From Cladopsammia gracilis (taxonomy: Eukaryota > Cnidaria > Anthozoa > Scleractinia > Dendrophylliidae): a DNA stretch of 64,000 nucleotides. Position 1 is the first letter of the stretch. Each line of letters begins with the position of its first letter. Shown here one piece after another: positions 41,409 through 53,904 of the stretch. The stretch lies in the NCBI GenBank assembly GCA_022457155.1, contig JAJGOT010000002.1:4251001-4315000 (forward strand), written 5' to 3'. The notes beneath the pieces are model-generated. The model worked only from the letters and a program-made list of their open reading frames with translations. It was not told where the DNA came from and ran no database searches. The position numbers and the translations under genes are program-made.

Positions 41409-44400
41409 TCACCTATTATGGAAGGTTGATTTGTTTCTAAAGACCAAAATAGAATACGAGACTGACTTAATGATAAAACGAGCGATGAAAAATTCCTTAG
41501 CCGAGCCAAGTCTTAGGCTAAAGAAGAAAATCGAAAGAAGGTTGACAACAAAGGCAGAACTGATCACTGCAGAGAGGGTGGGAGTGAAACTAGCCCACAC
41601 CCTCTTAGCACGCACACAATTCAAAAAACAATGGTCAATAGTCTCCTTTAAGTCACAAAAACCACAGCGGTCAGAAGCAATATATCCCCAGTTCTTTAGG
41701 GAGTCACGAACTTTGACTCCCCGAAGAGTAATTAGCCAAAAAAGGTCATTCATACGGTTATCCGACACTCCATCCCTAACGCGGGCCCAATGATCCTTAA
41801 GAGGAAAATCGGGCCAGAGAAAGGGGGACCATTGCCGGGGAAGAATCGGGGGGGAAGATTTCACTTTACTTAAAGACCGATACACAGCCTTGGTAGTGAG
41901 GGGTATCTGACGATAATCCACACTAGTTAGCGCAGTAAGACACGCCTCATAGAAAGGCGATGGAGCTAGCGCACTAGGAGATGAATTATCGCGCAAAGTC
42001 AACCAATCAGGGCTCAAAACAGCCAAACGGCTTCCAACAAAGTATTTGCATAAGAAAAAGCTCTTATCATCCAGTAAACTAACAGTAGAAATCATAGATG
42101 AAACGCGAAGCGCAGCACACTTCAAAGGAAAGTTAATGACACCTAAACCGCCATCTAGGGGCGAGCAAGAACAAGAGTTGCGACTAATAGTCTCAATTTT
42201 GGACCCCCACAGAAAGGGCCAAACGATCTGGTTGACTTTGCGTGGAACCCACGCAGGCAAAACTAAGACTTTAGCAAGGTAGAGCAATTTGCTAAACCCC
42301 AAAACATTAATGATAATGCTCTTCCCCACAAAGGAAAGAGAACGCGATTTCCATAAATTAATTGACTTCTCTAGTTTGTTTATCTTTGGTTGCCAATTAT
42401 CCTGTTCAACCAGGATCGTACCGAAAACTAGTCCTAGAATTTTCATCTTCCTAACCCATGTGAGGCCAAGCGGCTCGTCAGTGCGCGTTTGCCATGCACA
42501 GAGCCACATGGCCTCAGTCTTGGATCGGTTTAATTTCGCGCCTGTACCTTTTTCATAAATGGAAACGACGTTAAACAAATTAATCAAAGAAGTAAAATCC
42601 TTCAAAAAGGTAGTTGTATCGTCGGCATACTGCCGAACCTTAAAATGTAAGCCTCTTGCGCAAGGCACGAGAAAGCCCTTGATGTAAGGAGAAATGCGAA
42701 TCTGAACAGCTAGAGCTTCTACACATAAGACGTACAAAAGCGGGGACAGGGGGTCCCCCTGTCTCACGCCACGCTGAAGCGCAATAGGCTTAGTAAGCCA
42801 CCCGTTCAGCATAATACGCATATTAGCACCCGAATAAAAGGTATGAAACCACTTCAAAAAGTCAGGGCCGAAACCCAGATGAGCTAACAAATAAGCAAAA
42901 AAAGTACGATTGACCTGATCAAAAGCTTTCTCCTGGTCTAAACTGACAAGGATACCCGTCTCATCAGTGCGATCAATATAGTCTAAGAGATCCCGCAAGA
43001 GGGTTACATTGGCAGAAATAGAATGGCCCGGAACAGAACAAGTCTGATCCGGGTCGATAATGCTATGCAAAACTTTAGATAACCGTAGGGTTATTGCCTT
43101 AGAGAGGATTTTATAATCTACATTCAATAGAGAAATCGGTCGCCAATTCTTTAAATTCTTAATTTCTCCCTTCTTTTTATAAATGAGGCGCGTGACGCTA
43201 GTCTTCATCGAATCAGGAAGACCAGCATCACAAAAGCACTCATTATAAACTAACAGTAATAAGGAGCCCAAAAGACTCCAAAAATAAACAAAAAACTCGA
43301 GAGTTAGGCCGTCAGGCCCAGTGGTTTTCCCCGAACTTAAACTGCTAACAGAGGCCGTGAGTTCAGGAAGGGTAACAGCCCCTTCACAAGAATCACGCTC
43401 TAAATCAGTTAAACGATTAGGCATGCTCTGAAGCAGAGAATGCTGAGAATCAAAATCAATCTCGGTAGCCGTGAAAAGATCCTGATAAAATTCCACGTGC
43501 GCGGCCTCGAGATCCTCCCGCGAGGAAACCTCGAGGCTGGCCTTGTTCAAGATAGAAGAGATACGGTTTTAAGCAGCCCGCTCTTGTTCCATTTTTAAGA
43601 AGTAACGAGTAGGCTGCTCACCCTCTTCAATCCACTGAACTCGACTGTGTACCTTAGCACCGTCAAGCTCAGCAAGGAAAAGCGCCTGCAATTGAGCCTT
43701 GAGCAGAGTAATTTCAGGGATGACAGAATTATCGCCCTGTACTAAAAGTTGTTTACATGCGATTAAACGATCAGTTAAATCATTACGCTCAGCAGCGGCT
43801 CGCTTGCGCTTTTCCTTTGCAAAAGCAATAGATTCTTTTTTAATAGATAGCTTGAAAAACTCCTACCACGTTTTGACCGATGGAAATCGCGAAATACATC
43901 CAGAAAGATCAATAATACGAGCGGTAATGAATTTGACAAAGGAAGTGTAAGACAGAAGCGAATTATTAAATTTCCACACCCCCGGACCACAGGGAATTAA
44001 ATTAGCGGTGTTCAAAACAAGATTAACGTAATTATGATCAGAAAACACGCAAGGCAAAATACATGAAGATTCAACCAAATCAACAAGGTTTGAAGAAAGG
44101 AAAAACTTGTCTAGGCGGCTAGCAATCGAAAAGGAAGAGTTAAACCACGTAAACTCGCGAGTCTGCGGGTGGAGTTTTCGCCAAACATCGACAAAGCGAA
44201 AATTACTGTTAAAAGCAGAAAGCTCGCCATGTAAACAAACATTTCCACCAAATTTATCTAGCGCACTCTTGTAGCAATTAAAATCCCCGCCTAAGATAAT
44301 TCCTTGCGCAGGAATAAAAAATTCGTGTAGAGATTCAAAGAAAGTCTTCTGCTTGGTCAAAACAGTAGGAGCATAGATGTTAATACAATTAAAACGCTGG

Positions 44401-44677
44401 TTTTGAAAGTCCAGCAGTAGGCTAATGGCGCGGCCATTTGAATCCCGTTTAAAAGAAATAACATCGCAATCAAAATACCAACACCCCTTGTTTCCCAATA
44501 GCCGGAGACCAAAAACTCGGGCCGGGCCATCGGGAAGACAGGGAGTCAATTCGCGCGCTATCAGAAATCAAAGATTCCTGAATAAAACAAATGTCATGCT
44601 GAGTCAACAAAATCAAAAATAAGGTCACGCTTCCGATAATCAAAGCCCCGAGAATTAATTGAAAGTAACTTAAACAT
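41409..44677 (-). pseudogene. LINE ORF2: APE-type endonuclease and reverse transcriptase
   Basis: Starts MFKLLSINSRGFDYRKRDL. Endonuclease motifs: CINIYAPTVLTKQ, GIILGGDFNCYKSALD, SRLDKFFLSSNLVD and CVFSDHNYVNLVL. Reverse transcriptase motifs: NWRPISLLNVDYKILSKA, LVSLDQEKAFDQVNRTFF, LQRGVRQGDPLSPLLYVL and VRQYADDTTTFLKDF. A C-terminal Cys/His segment (CGFCDLKETIDHCFLNC) is present. Breaks: a shift near 44600, a break near 43860 and an in-frame TAA at about 43570. The last 713 codons (43550-41409) are open. It resembles the Xenopus Tx1 149-kDa protein family. Confidence 0.85.
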
Positions 44678-44688
44678 TAATATGGGAT

Positions 44689-46615
44689 TCAAGTGGCCGT
44701 GCGCTTACTCATACCAGGATCCTCAGGCTGATCATCAGGGGTCTGCTGATCCACCTTACGCTTTAAGTTGTGAGAAACATCCATTTCCTCATCAGTAGAC
44801 TCGACAACAACCGCAGAAGGGCGTTGTTTTCGCGGTTTAGGTGCCGGTACCCTAGCAGGTTGAGTAGCACGAGGGCCAAAAGCAACTTCAGGAGGAGGAG
44901 CAATGGGGGCCGGATTTCGCCGTGTAGGTCGCAGTGGCCTTGGTGGTCTAGGCGGTTTTGACTTGTCAGAGGTTTTCCCAGGGGCTATCCGCGCGGAAGT
45001 CTGCGTGGAAACAGAAGTGGAAGCATCCTGCGCAGGTTCACTCGTAGTTTTACTCTTCTTCTTTTTCTCCTTTTTCTTTCCGGAAGCAGTCGCATCAGGA
45101 GGGGGAACGGGCAAATCATCGGTGGGTGGGCGGGTCACCGGGACCATTTCCACAGGCATCTCAGGAGCGTTCACGGGCAACTCATCGGTGGATGGTTGGA
45201 CCACAGGGACATCAGGGGGGGAACTGTTTCCATAGCTGTCACGAGAGCACTATCCAGCAAGGAATCTGGAATCTGAGAATCTGCTGTTGATCAGCAGCTA
45301 GAAGAGGGCTATCGGGCAACAACTCAGGGATCTGAGAATTCGGCTGTTGATCAGCTGCTAAAAGAACGCTATCAGGCATCGAGTCAGCAATCGGCACTTC
45401 CGGGGGGTCACTAGCTTGCGAAGAAGGCTCCACATCCGGGGGGCAATTAGGTTGTGAAGAAGGGATATCCGCAGATTGCGATGAAACCGCGTTGGCTAGA
45501 AAACTGTCAGAAACCGAACAGGGAACACCTTCAAGGGCCGTGGTCAAAGGCTAAGATTCACCGGGGGGGAAGTAGAATTGCTCAAAGCTTCTTCGCCGAA
45601 AAGGTTAGCTGTTGAGGCATGAGATGCAGTAGAGGCCCAGTCATCATCATCCACATAAAGGGACCGGGAAATAGCGTAGTTTTCAGAAGGCTTACGATAC
45701 CAGGCATACGGACTAGAGTTCGCGAGGTGCTTGGAAGATTTGCAAATGCAGCAAAGACGGACCTCAGGACAGTCCCGCGCGTGATGACCAACCATCTCGC
45801 AATTATAACACACGACATTTGGACACGCAGCAGCAAGATGTTGTTTACTGTTACACTTGCGGCAAGTTGGTTTCTGACCAGGGTAACTAAGACGCACAAG
45901 AAACTTCCCAAAACGTAGATACATGGGAAGGGAGTGTTCCATGCGAACCTGATAATGCCGGAGACTGTTTTGGATGGTACGGTGCGAGCGAAGCTTATCA
46001 CAACGGAGCGGAATAACCTCCATCCAAACTCCTTCAGTCGTTCTTCAATAGCTCGATCAGAAAGTTCAAAGGGAGCGTCGTAAATAGTCAGAAAAACAAG
46101 GGATCTGTCACGATCACGCAGCAGAGTAGCCCGCTTGTGCTCGATAAAAGAGCTATGCCGTAAGAAAGAATCACGCCACAAGGCTGAGATAAAGGTAACC
46201 AAAACCTCGCCAGATGGTCGACGTTGAAGGCACCGAACGCACGAAGAAGGGAACTTGTCCTTCTCAAGAGCGTCGAGTATATCCTCAGCTGACATGTAGG
46301 ACGTTGGTTTAAAAAACGCCGTACAGGGCCGATCAGGAGTGACATTCTCCCTAGAAAAAAGTGCTCAGTTTCAAAGTCAGTTAAACGACGGCCGTTAGTA
46401 CGATCCTCAGTAGAAGGTGTCACACCAGTCGCAGTACGTTTGGCATAGGAAACCACAGGTAGCGCTTTCTCACAATTAATCAGTGGATCATCAGAAAACT
46501 CATCGTACACCTCACCCCATCCATCGTGAAGGTGCATTTCAGGGGCGTCACCCGAAGTCTCTCTCACATGTTCACTCGAATTCTCTCCATGTGTTGGCGC
46601 ATCGGGCGGGTCCAT
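44689..46615 (-). pseudogene. LINE ORF1: zinc-knuckle nucleic-acid-binding protein
   Basis: Starts MDPPDAPTHGENSSEHV. The middle has an RRM-like block (VFLTIYDAPFELSDRAIEE) and three Cys-rich knuckles (CRKCNSKQHLAAAC, CYNCEMVGHHARDC, CCICKSSKHLANSS). The C-terminus is Pro/Lys-rich (KSKPPRPPRPLRPTRRN) and ends MSKRTAT. At least three frame changes (near 46340, 46020 and 45230) break the frame of about 640 codons. The third knuckle lacks a final Cys as read here. Confidence 0.8.
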
Positions 46616-46760
46616 AACAAAATGGACCTGTGCCCGGCAAGGGCTTCCGCCAGGAACTGGTAAAATCTAACCAAAAACCGGTAGAGCTCCGCCTGGAAAT
46701 CGCAACAAAATCTTGTTTACTTTCCGCGCCGGTGTCTGTAGCTGTGTAAAGTGCCAAGAG

Positions 46761-48335
46761 CGTCGTTTTTCAGTCTACCTTTTATTCTTTCTTGGTAGCT
46801 TGTTTCTTTCTATTCTGACAAGATCCTTTCACGTAATACAAAATTACAGCAGAACGCTATTGTCATGAAAAGGAACTGTTGCAGGAATGCTGATTCGATG
46901 TGTAAATAATGATATAATTTACAGTCTACCAGTAAAAAGGAGTGACCGTTTTGAATCTCAATTTTGTAAAGTCGTTCGTTCAATCAAGTTTGGCCATGGC
47001 CAAGGCCAAGCATTTTTTGTTTAGTTAGCTCAATTAGCAGTTTTCGATGCCGGGTATTGTTTAAAAATAACATCACAAAAAAAGGAATGTAATTACACTA
47101 GAAATACGTGTCTCGCAGAACCTCGCGAAGCTCGGGGGAGGATGCACTGCAAAATTTTAGCGATGTGGGAAGGAGAGATGGAATTTCTGAATTAAATGGA
47201 GAGGTTGGGTTGCTTGATGGCAATGACCTCATTTAAAGTTGAGACATTTTCGTTCTCAGTCTCTTCAATTTAACTTGTACTTTGTGCCCTGTCTTCCTGG
47301 AGAGCTGGTGTTGGTCAGTGTTGGGTTTTGAGCTGTAGGTTGCTGTAACTGCCATGGGACTGCCCCCCCCCCTCCCCCCCGGTCATGATTGCTAACAGAA
47401 AATTATTTTTTCCTAACAAAATGTTTTTATCCCAACTTTAAACAGAAATTCTTGTTACTTATTTCTTATTGAACTATTTTATGAATTCTTTAAACTCAAG
47501 ATACTGTATACATATACAACTCGATCACTGTTTTATTCACAAACAATGCTACATCATGTAAATGTTGTATATTTGGGAAATAATTTCCACCTGTGTGATC
47601 TGTAGTTTTGATCATTTATCTGTAGTTTTGATCATTTAAAAAGTTCCTTAGTGACGTTAGTGAGAATATCAATAAACATCAAATTACAGTGTGTAGTAAG
47701 AGAATTATTTTTCAGTGTTTGATTATCTTCTCAGTAGTTTAGCCGGTGATTTGAGCAACATTTCTTAATCGCTCTTCTTCTCTGAGCCTTCATGTAATCA
47801 GTGTTTGCTTTTCCTTACGTACCGTATCAGGTATGAAAGATATTCGTCACGAGTATTTAGCTGATCGTGTAATTCTTGCCGCCTCTCGTTGCGTCTACAA
47901 ACAGAATCATTTTGTCCAACACTTCCAGTCGGTGTCGCCTCTCCTGATCGGTTTCGTCCAGAATTCTAATGGCGGCATTTTGTCAAGGCGTTTTAAGCTA
48001 GTCAAACGGTGTGCCAAGGCTGTTCGAAGTCTTGTAATGTATGCTCTCGTTGTTCGTCTTCGTTGCTCGATCGCGATCGCGCTGAATTTCAAGTCACCGT
48101 TCAGCGGAGTTTCGGTAGTTAATTTTCACGGACAAGGATTTCCAGCCACTTCTGGAATCCAGCGTTGTTGTCTTTGCCGTTCTTTCTCATTTGCATCAGA
48201 AATTGGTTGTTTCATCGAGAGTAAACATTTTTTGACAGACTATGAGGCCGCCGGCACGGCCGCCATGAATAAACATAATACGCCATTGTCAGCGGTCGCG
48301 ATTTTTGTTGCCAGGCAACTGCCGGATATCTTCAG
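46761..48335. other. gene-poor stretch, possible fragment near 47840-48265
   Basis: A minus-strand frame at 48092-47907 (EQRRRTTRAYITRLRTALAH, then LEFWTKPIRRGDTDWKCW) looks like real coding sequence in style but I cannot name it; a gag-like fragment is one possibility. A 60-bp motif near 46870-46910 (GATTCGATGTGTAAATAATG) recurs at 48670-48700, so dispersed repeats are present. Confidence 0.3.
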
Positions 48336-48478
<143 letters not shown>

Positions 48479-49029
48479 TATAAATATATTTTTCGCTCGA
48501 ATTCGCGCGGCGCAGCTCCCGAGACCCGAGCACCCGAGCGGCCTTCGGCCGCCAAATTTATTAATAAATTTATTACAGCTGTGCCCTTAGTTATTATTTT
48601 TCTGGTTGATTAAAAAAATATCACACTCTCTTTTGAGTTTGTCGTTAAAAGGAACGGTTGCAAGAAAGCCGATTCGACGTGCAAATAATGAAGAAATTTT
48701 TATTCCACTTTCTTCTCTTAAAATTGGTAAAGTCCAGAAATGTTTTTAGTCAACTTAGTCAGTTAACAATTCCGGGATTTTCAAAACGTATCGTGTATGT
48801 CTATTAAAGCTATTCCTCTTGTACAATGTTTCTAGTTAATTTAAAAAAAGGCATAAAATTCTCCTGTCTTAAAAAAAAATCACAGAATGGCGATCTCAGA
48901 TACAAAATACCATGTACAGGTTTCATTCCACTACTAGAAAAATAAGGCCGTTTTGAATTTCAAACAAATTCTACAGTAAATGAAAACTGCACCAAAAGAA
49001 TATCTAATTGTACAGAGAAATATCAAGTG

Positions 49030-49825
49030 CCATCCCTGTTGTATCCGTCACATCCGTTACACTCAGGAAATTTGTACAATTTATTTCTGTTCTCCGTTGC
49101 GAAATGATCAAAACCACAACGGAACTTAAGAGTAAATGAACTTAAACAGAACTTAGAGTAAATGAGAAGTGCATTAAGAAATATCAAACTTGACAGCGTG
49201 CTGTTCCCGTTGTATCCGTTATATCCGCCTAGCACTCAGAAAATTTGTGCAATTTCTCCGCATTAAAGAAATCTGAAATAGAACGGAGATCACGGAGACA
49301 ACGGAGACAGTACTTACAGTTCTCAGTAAACTAAGTCTCTCTCTTCTCTTCTCCGTAGTAAAGAAATCTAAGATACAGCGGAGACAGTACTTACAGTTAA
49401 AAAGAAAACAAGTATCTCTCTCTCTCTCTCTTATATATATATAAGAGAGAGAGATACTTGTTTTCTTTTTGTTTTCTTTGGAACTGTAAGTACTGTCTCC
49501 GTTGAATCCGCCGTCTCCGTTGTGTTTTAGATTTCTTTACTACGGAGAAGAGAAGAGAGAGACTTAGTTTACTGAGAACTGTAAGTACTGTCTCCGTTGT
49601 CTCCGCGATCTCCGTTCTTTTTAAGATTTCTTTAATGCGGAGAAATTGCACAAATGTTCTGAGCATAAGGCGGATATGACGGATACAAAGGGAACAGCAC
49701 TTGCAGCTCTGTTGTGCTGTCAAATTTGATATTCCTTAATGCACTTCTTATTTACTGCATGTTCTGTCCCCGTTGTTTGTTGTTGTTTTTTTTAATTTAA
49801 ACGGATATGACGGATACAACGTAAA
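49030..49825. repeat. ~0.8-kb foldback (long inverted repeat)
   Basis: Two arms of nearly 400 bp meet at a TATATATATA centre near 49437. Paired words include GTACTTACAGTT / AACTGTAAGTAC, TTCTCCGTAGTAAAGAAATC with its complement at 49530-49555, and TGTATCCGT / ACGGATACA at the outer ends. The arms also carry repeated TCTCCGTT / AACGGAGA words. No gene inside. Foldback transposon or MITE head-to-head dimer. Confidence 0.75.
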
Positions 49826-50167
49826 CAACAGTTACAGATGTATCATATGAAATGACATTGAACTGAAATAGAGATATAGGAACAAGTGGACCTATCAATG
49901 GCTGTTCCTATTTTAAAGGAATGCATTTAGAGTTAAGCCAATTCTCGAAATCGTATCGCGCTGCGACAACAAGAAAAATCAATTTCTAGCATCGTGCCAC
50001 CTTGAACTTATAAGAAATCATCAGACATGCAGAGATTATTGTTGGAGTCCAACCGATTTTAACGTTTTAAAAAAGGGAACAGAAATTTTGGGAAACGATC
50101 CACACTATCTCTGCAAAGGAACACAACAGTTTCTGCACATCATGGATTCGCAAACTGAGAAGAGCTA

Positions 50168-50961
50168 TTATTTATCCATGATACGCTCCAAAATGCCCAT
50201 AAATGCCTTTGTTTGTTGTTGCTGTTGTTGCATAATCAGCAATGTTTGTTGGCTCTGCTGTTGCTGTTGCTGCACTACTACTTTTAGCAGCTGACTCTGT
50301 TGCTCTTGGAACACCTTTTGTGCATTTGAGGCAACTTCCATTTGCTTTTTCTCAAACTCCTGTTGATCCTTTTTCAGCATCAATTCCTGTTTAAGACCGT
50401 AGTTTAACTCGGCTCTTTCTGACAAATAATACATGGCATCGCTACCACTCCGGCGTGGTTGCTTGCTTTGATGATTGTCCTCCTCACCTGATTGACTTTT
50501 TTGTGTCAGACAACTTTTCCATCGCTTTCAACCTGACATCTTCAGCTTTTGCTCTATCACTCCAGTTTTTGGTTCTTCTCCCGATCCATTTCTTGCTGCT
50601 CTGCCTCCGTACCTTCTCCCATTGCAATTAGCTGCTCTAATAGGTTGTCCACTTGTGTGCGCTCATCAGGTGTTATGCCAGTTGCCTTTTCTTAAGCTCC
50701 TAATTTCTTTTTTCTCCTGTTTATCAATATTCCAATGTGATCTCGCACTGACCGCTTGTCAACAATGAATACAGGATGGGAACAATTATTCAACGCTGTA
50801 GCCGCTCTTTCCCAAATTGCACTCCATTGTGTTGACCCTTTTTTTGTAGTGTAGGGATTGCGGTTAACAACTTCGCGGCATAAGATCACATCGTGATCTT
50901 TGGTCCAAAACATAACTGAACTACAATAAAAAAAATTACAAATAAAATTTGTGAATACCAT
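50168..50961 (-). pseudogene. Myb/SANT-like plus Gln-rich coiled-coil protein remnant
   Basis: From about 50914: MFWTKDHDVILCREVVNRNP, then QWSAIWERAATALNNCSHP and VDKRSVRDHIGILINRRKKK, a Myb/SANT-like DNA-binding domain. After a stop near 50692 and shifts, a charged coiled coil and then a Gln-rich end (VVVQQQQQQSQQ) run to 50168. This arrangement is common in uncharacterised genes of cnidarians and molluscs, some associated with transposons. It is broken between 50440 and 50690. Confidence 0.5.
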
Positions 50962-52468
50962 ATATTGCTACATCTATTTAGGCCCCTCTTGAGGTTCAAG
51001 GAAATAGCCATACCACCCCCATGGAAAGTCACTGGAAATTACAAGGTTGGCTGGGGTCTCAAAAGCACAAGTTTTAATTTTGAAGAAGATTATAAAGCTA
51101 AACTGCAATTTACAAGGGGTTCAAACCAAATAAAATCCACTATACAACAGGCCCTACCCCCCTTTTTGTGGACTTATAAAAAGCCGTTTTGGAGGCTAAT
51201 AGTCAGAGAAAACACTGAAGTAATATACAGTAATCGTGTGTTCCCTGTTTATATGGTCATTCTAGCTCCCACTGATAAGGCATCAACATACTTAACATAA
51301 GTCATTTCAACTTCAAGAAGACTTCAACGAGAATTTTTACTAGTTTACTAGGGATGCTATACATTTAATACTTACAATCGGCTTTTGACTTCTCCATAAG
51401 TTAAGCTTGAGCTCACATTTAGATTTTTTAGCTTGGTATAATATTCTGCAACATTTTTACAATTGCACAAAAAGGCAGAAAACAAAAACTCTAAAAATGA
51501 TAGAGTACTCTAGAAAGAGCTGATTTCATGACAAGTGAGGCATTTAGGAACGTCTTTAGCTTACCAAAGTGGTCTGGTTGAACTTGAACAAGAAGGCTCC
51601 GCCATAGTTTCACGTGAATTTAGAGTGCCTTTGTTTACCTGAATAAAAAGTCAATTACATTTAGACAGGCATTATTTCTGACACTTTTCTTTTCTTCACA
51701 AACACATGTATTACATAGTTCCAGTTGCCATACTTAAGTTTTAAGCAGTTAAAAAGTGAATTTATTTCAAAAAACATAAAGCTCACTTACGTAAGTTATA
51801 GTCAAGTGAGGTCTTAAGCTACTGTATCCAAGCTAGAATAAGCCTGAAAAAAAATCAGGGCTTTTCAACGGGAATCAAACCCATGACCTTCACGTTACCG
51901 GTGCGATGCTCTACCAACTGAGCTATCAAAGCCACATATGTTGGGAGCAGGTCAAATGTGAGTTCATGTGGAACTACACGAGGACGAAGTAGACTTGGCC
52001 CTAAGTTCAGACAACAAAATTATTAACAAAGCTCACTCCTCACGTTTTCTCCACAACCCCAAAAGTTCGAGTTTGAAGTCCTCGACGCGACGGCGATGCT
52101 CTGAGCCAGCAGTTTTTGGCAACCGGACTGCTGCTTTTCTGTAACAAAAAACTTCTGGTGGAGTCTTAGAACCGTCACGTCCTGGATCTTAAGCTTGTTA
52201 TAAAGAACCCTGGTGTAACAGAGACCCCAGTATAACAAACTATTTTATTCAGCCCAGTTTAGTGAAATGTATGTAACATGACCCCAATTTAACGAAACCC
52301 TATTATAATAAATACATTTTCACAGTCCCTTGGCACTTCATTATGTTGGGGTTCCACTGTATATACTGCAAAAGTTACTAGGGAACACTAAATTACTGAG
52401 AAGTGGTACCAGTGCTTGTGGCTCTCTCTGGCTGTCCGACAGCCCAAGATGGGCCTTCAGGTGCAGGC
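50962..52468. other. gene-poor stretch around a tRNA-like SINE
   Basis: A plus-strand frame of 111 codons (50965-51300) has no recognisable family. The tRNA-like unit is listed separately. Nothing else supported. Confidence 0.35.
51859..51933 (-). tRNA. tRNA-like sequence (SINE head)
   Basis: Read on the minus strand it has a plausible acceptor stem, A box (TAGCTCAGTTGGTAGAGC) and B box (GGGTTTGATTCCC). The anticodon loop has C at position 33 and would read GGT, which is atypical. A hairpin CCTGATTTTTTTTCAGG follows directly, the same as at the second copy, so a tRNA-derived SINE is more likely than a working tRNA gene. Confidence 0.5.
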
Positions 52469-52684
52469 CTATCTAACACACCCCCCACATTTCTTGGCTT
52501 TGCCATTTATCTGGTGGCATGTGGCGTTAAATTTCTGACATGCGCACGGTCTAACCTCACTTTTACATTCATTAGGGCTGTCCTCCCACGCAAGCTTTTT
52601 GGTTGAATAACCAACTAGTCTTTGATTAGTATCCCCTGTGATGGGATCTTCTGTCTCCTCAAAACTGCTTTCCTCACTACTCAT
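52469..52684 (-). CDS. short ORF with acidic start, unrecognised
   Basis: Starts MSSEESSFEETEDPITGD and then QRLVGYSTKKLAWE, a style seen in small frames next to Myb/SANT genes in cnidarians. The remainder is Cys-rich (CACQKF, CGGCVR) and may be a frame artefact. No function can be given. Confidence 0.3.
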   Translation of the reverse strand: MSSEESSFEETEDPITGDTNQRLVGYSTKKLAWEDSPNECKSEVRPCACQKFNATCHQINGKAKKCGGCVR

Positions 52685-52699
52685 GTAATCGACATATAG

Positions 52700-53900
52700 T
52701 ATCTCTTCACAGCACTTTCTGTCTTGCAGAAAGTGTGGGTTTTATAAGGTCGTAGCCAGAACAATGCCATTCAAGTTTCTGTTGAAGAAAAAAACACAAT
52801 TAATCACAATGACACACAGTTAATCACCAGCAAAAATTAACACAATTGTATTATATTATAATGTGTGAGATAGAAATAAATTAATGTGTGCAGCTGTATT
52901 TAAGCCCTAACATCAAAATTTAGATTCTCATTTCTAGTCCTATGCGTTTTCTATAGAAGTAGTGGGGAGAAAGTGTTTGGGTATCAAGAGAACTGATCTT
53001 GTGTGATCATGTCCTTGATTCTCATGACCTTTTTCATTGATAAGGCATTAATATTACAAGGAGCAATTAAATGCTGATCAATCTTAGGGCTTAAAGGGTG
53101 AAATACAACAGTAGAGCCGAGCTAACTGGAAGTCAGATAACCATTTCCCTTGGATTGTTTGCTTAGCCAATTACTATGGGATAATTTGAACGCCTGCTAT
53201 CATGAATAAGTTTCATAGTTTTCTCTGGGACTTTGAGTTAGTGTGGTGTTGCCGATTTTAATGTTTAGTGACTATTCCCAATATTGGATACAAGTATTGG
53301 TAAAATTGGTGATTAGATAAAAATGCGGCTCAAGTCCTCCAAACTGATTTGTGGCAGCTTATTTTTGCCAATAAGGGGCATGGTACCAAGCTTAACATAT
53401 TGCTGAATTCACAGACATTCAAAACTTATGTTTTCTTATGTCAGGAACGATTGTCAACCACGATTGTCTGGGATGCACTGGTAAAAAATATAAAATAATG
53501 CTTCAGAATTTCCTGATTCATCTCTGGCCATCTCGGATGATGTGGATGTCTTTTCATTTTGTTTTCTTAATTGGCAAAATCTGGGACAGTCTGGAAACAG
53601 CCAAATTCCCATTCGTCTGGGATTTTGGTGACATATGAAAACCAGGCTGAAATAGTGAGACCAACTTTCCAGGAAAAGAATGTGAACAAAATATACCCTG
53701 GTTCATAAAAAAAGTAAAGTACTGTATGAAGTAGAAGTAAACAAGTCATCCTATAGAACAGAAACTATAACTGTAACTTTGGATGTGGTTGCTTTAATAA
53801 CAGTTATAACAGCAATAATCTAAAAGAAATGAGATCTCTCACAACCCATGACCATGAGTGAAGACATTTAGTTGCAGAAGTCATTGAAATCATAAGGTGC
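52700..53900. other. gene-free stretch
   Basis: AT-rich with short frames only, no motif or repeat recognised. Confidence 0.4.
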
Positions 53901-53904
53901 TAAA

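Larger units (their letters stand above)
41083..46760 (-). mobile_element. nearly full-length Tx1-like LINE
   Basis: ORF1 with three zinc knuckles and ORF2 with endonuclease and reverse transcriptase are in the order expected of Tx1/L1-type LINEs. A T-run on the plus strand at 41083-41095 is the poly(A) tail. Length is about 5.7 kb. ORF1 stop and ORF2 start are 12 bp apart. Several frameshifts and a stop show it is no longer active as it stands. Confidence 0.85.

Noticed and set aside
41386..42558. Plus-strand frames of 78-135 codons
   Set aside because: They are antisense shadows of the LINE reverse transcriptase.
51859..51933. Functional tRNA gene
   Set aside because: Atypical C33, weak acceptor pairing and a shared SINE-like hairpin tail with the second copy.
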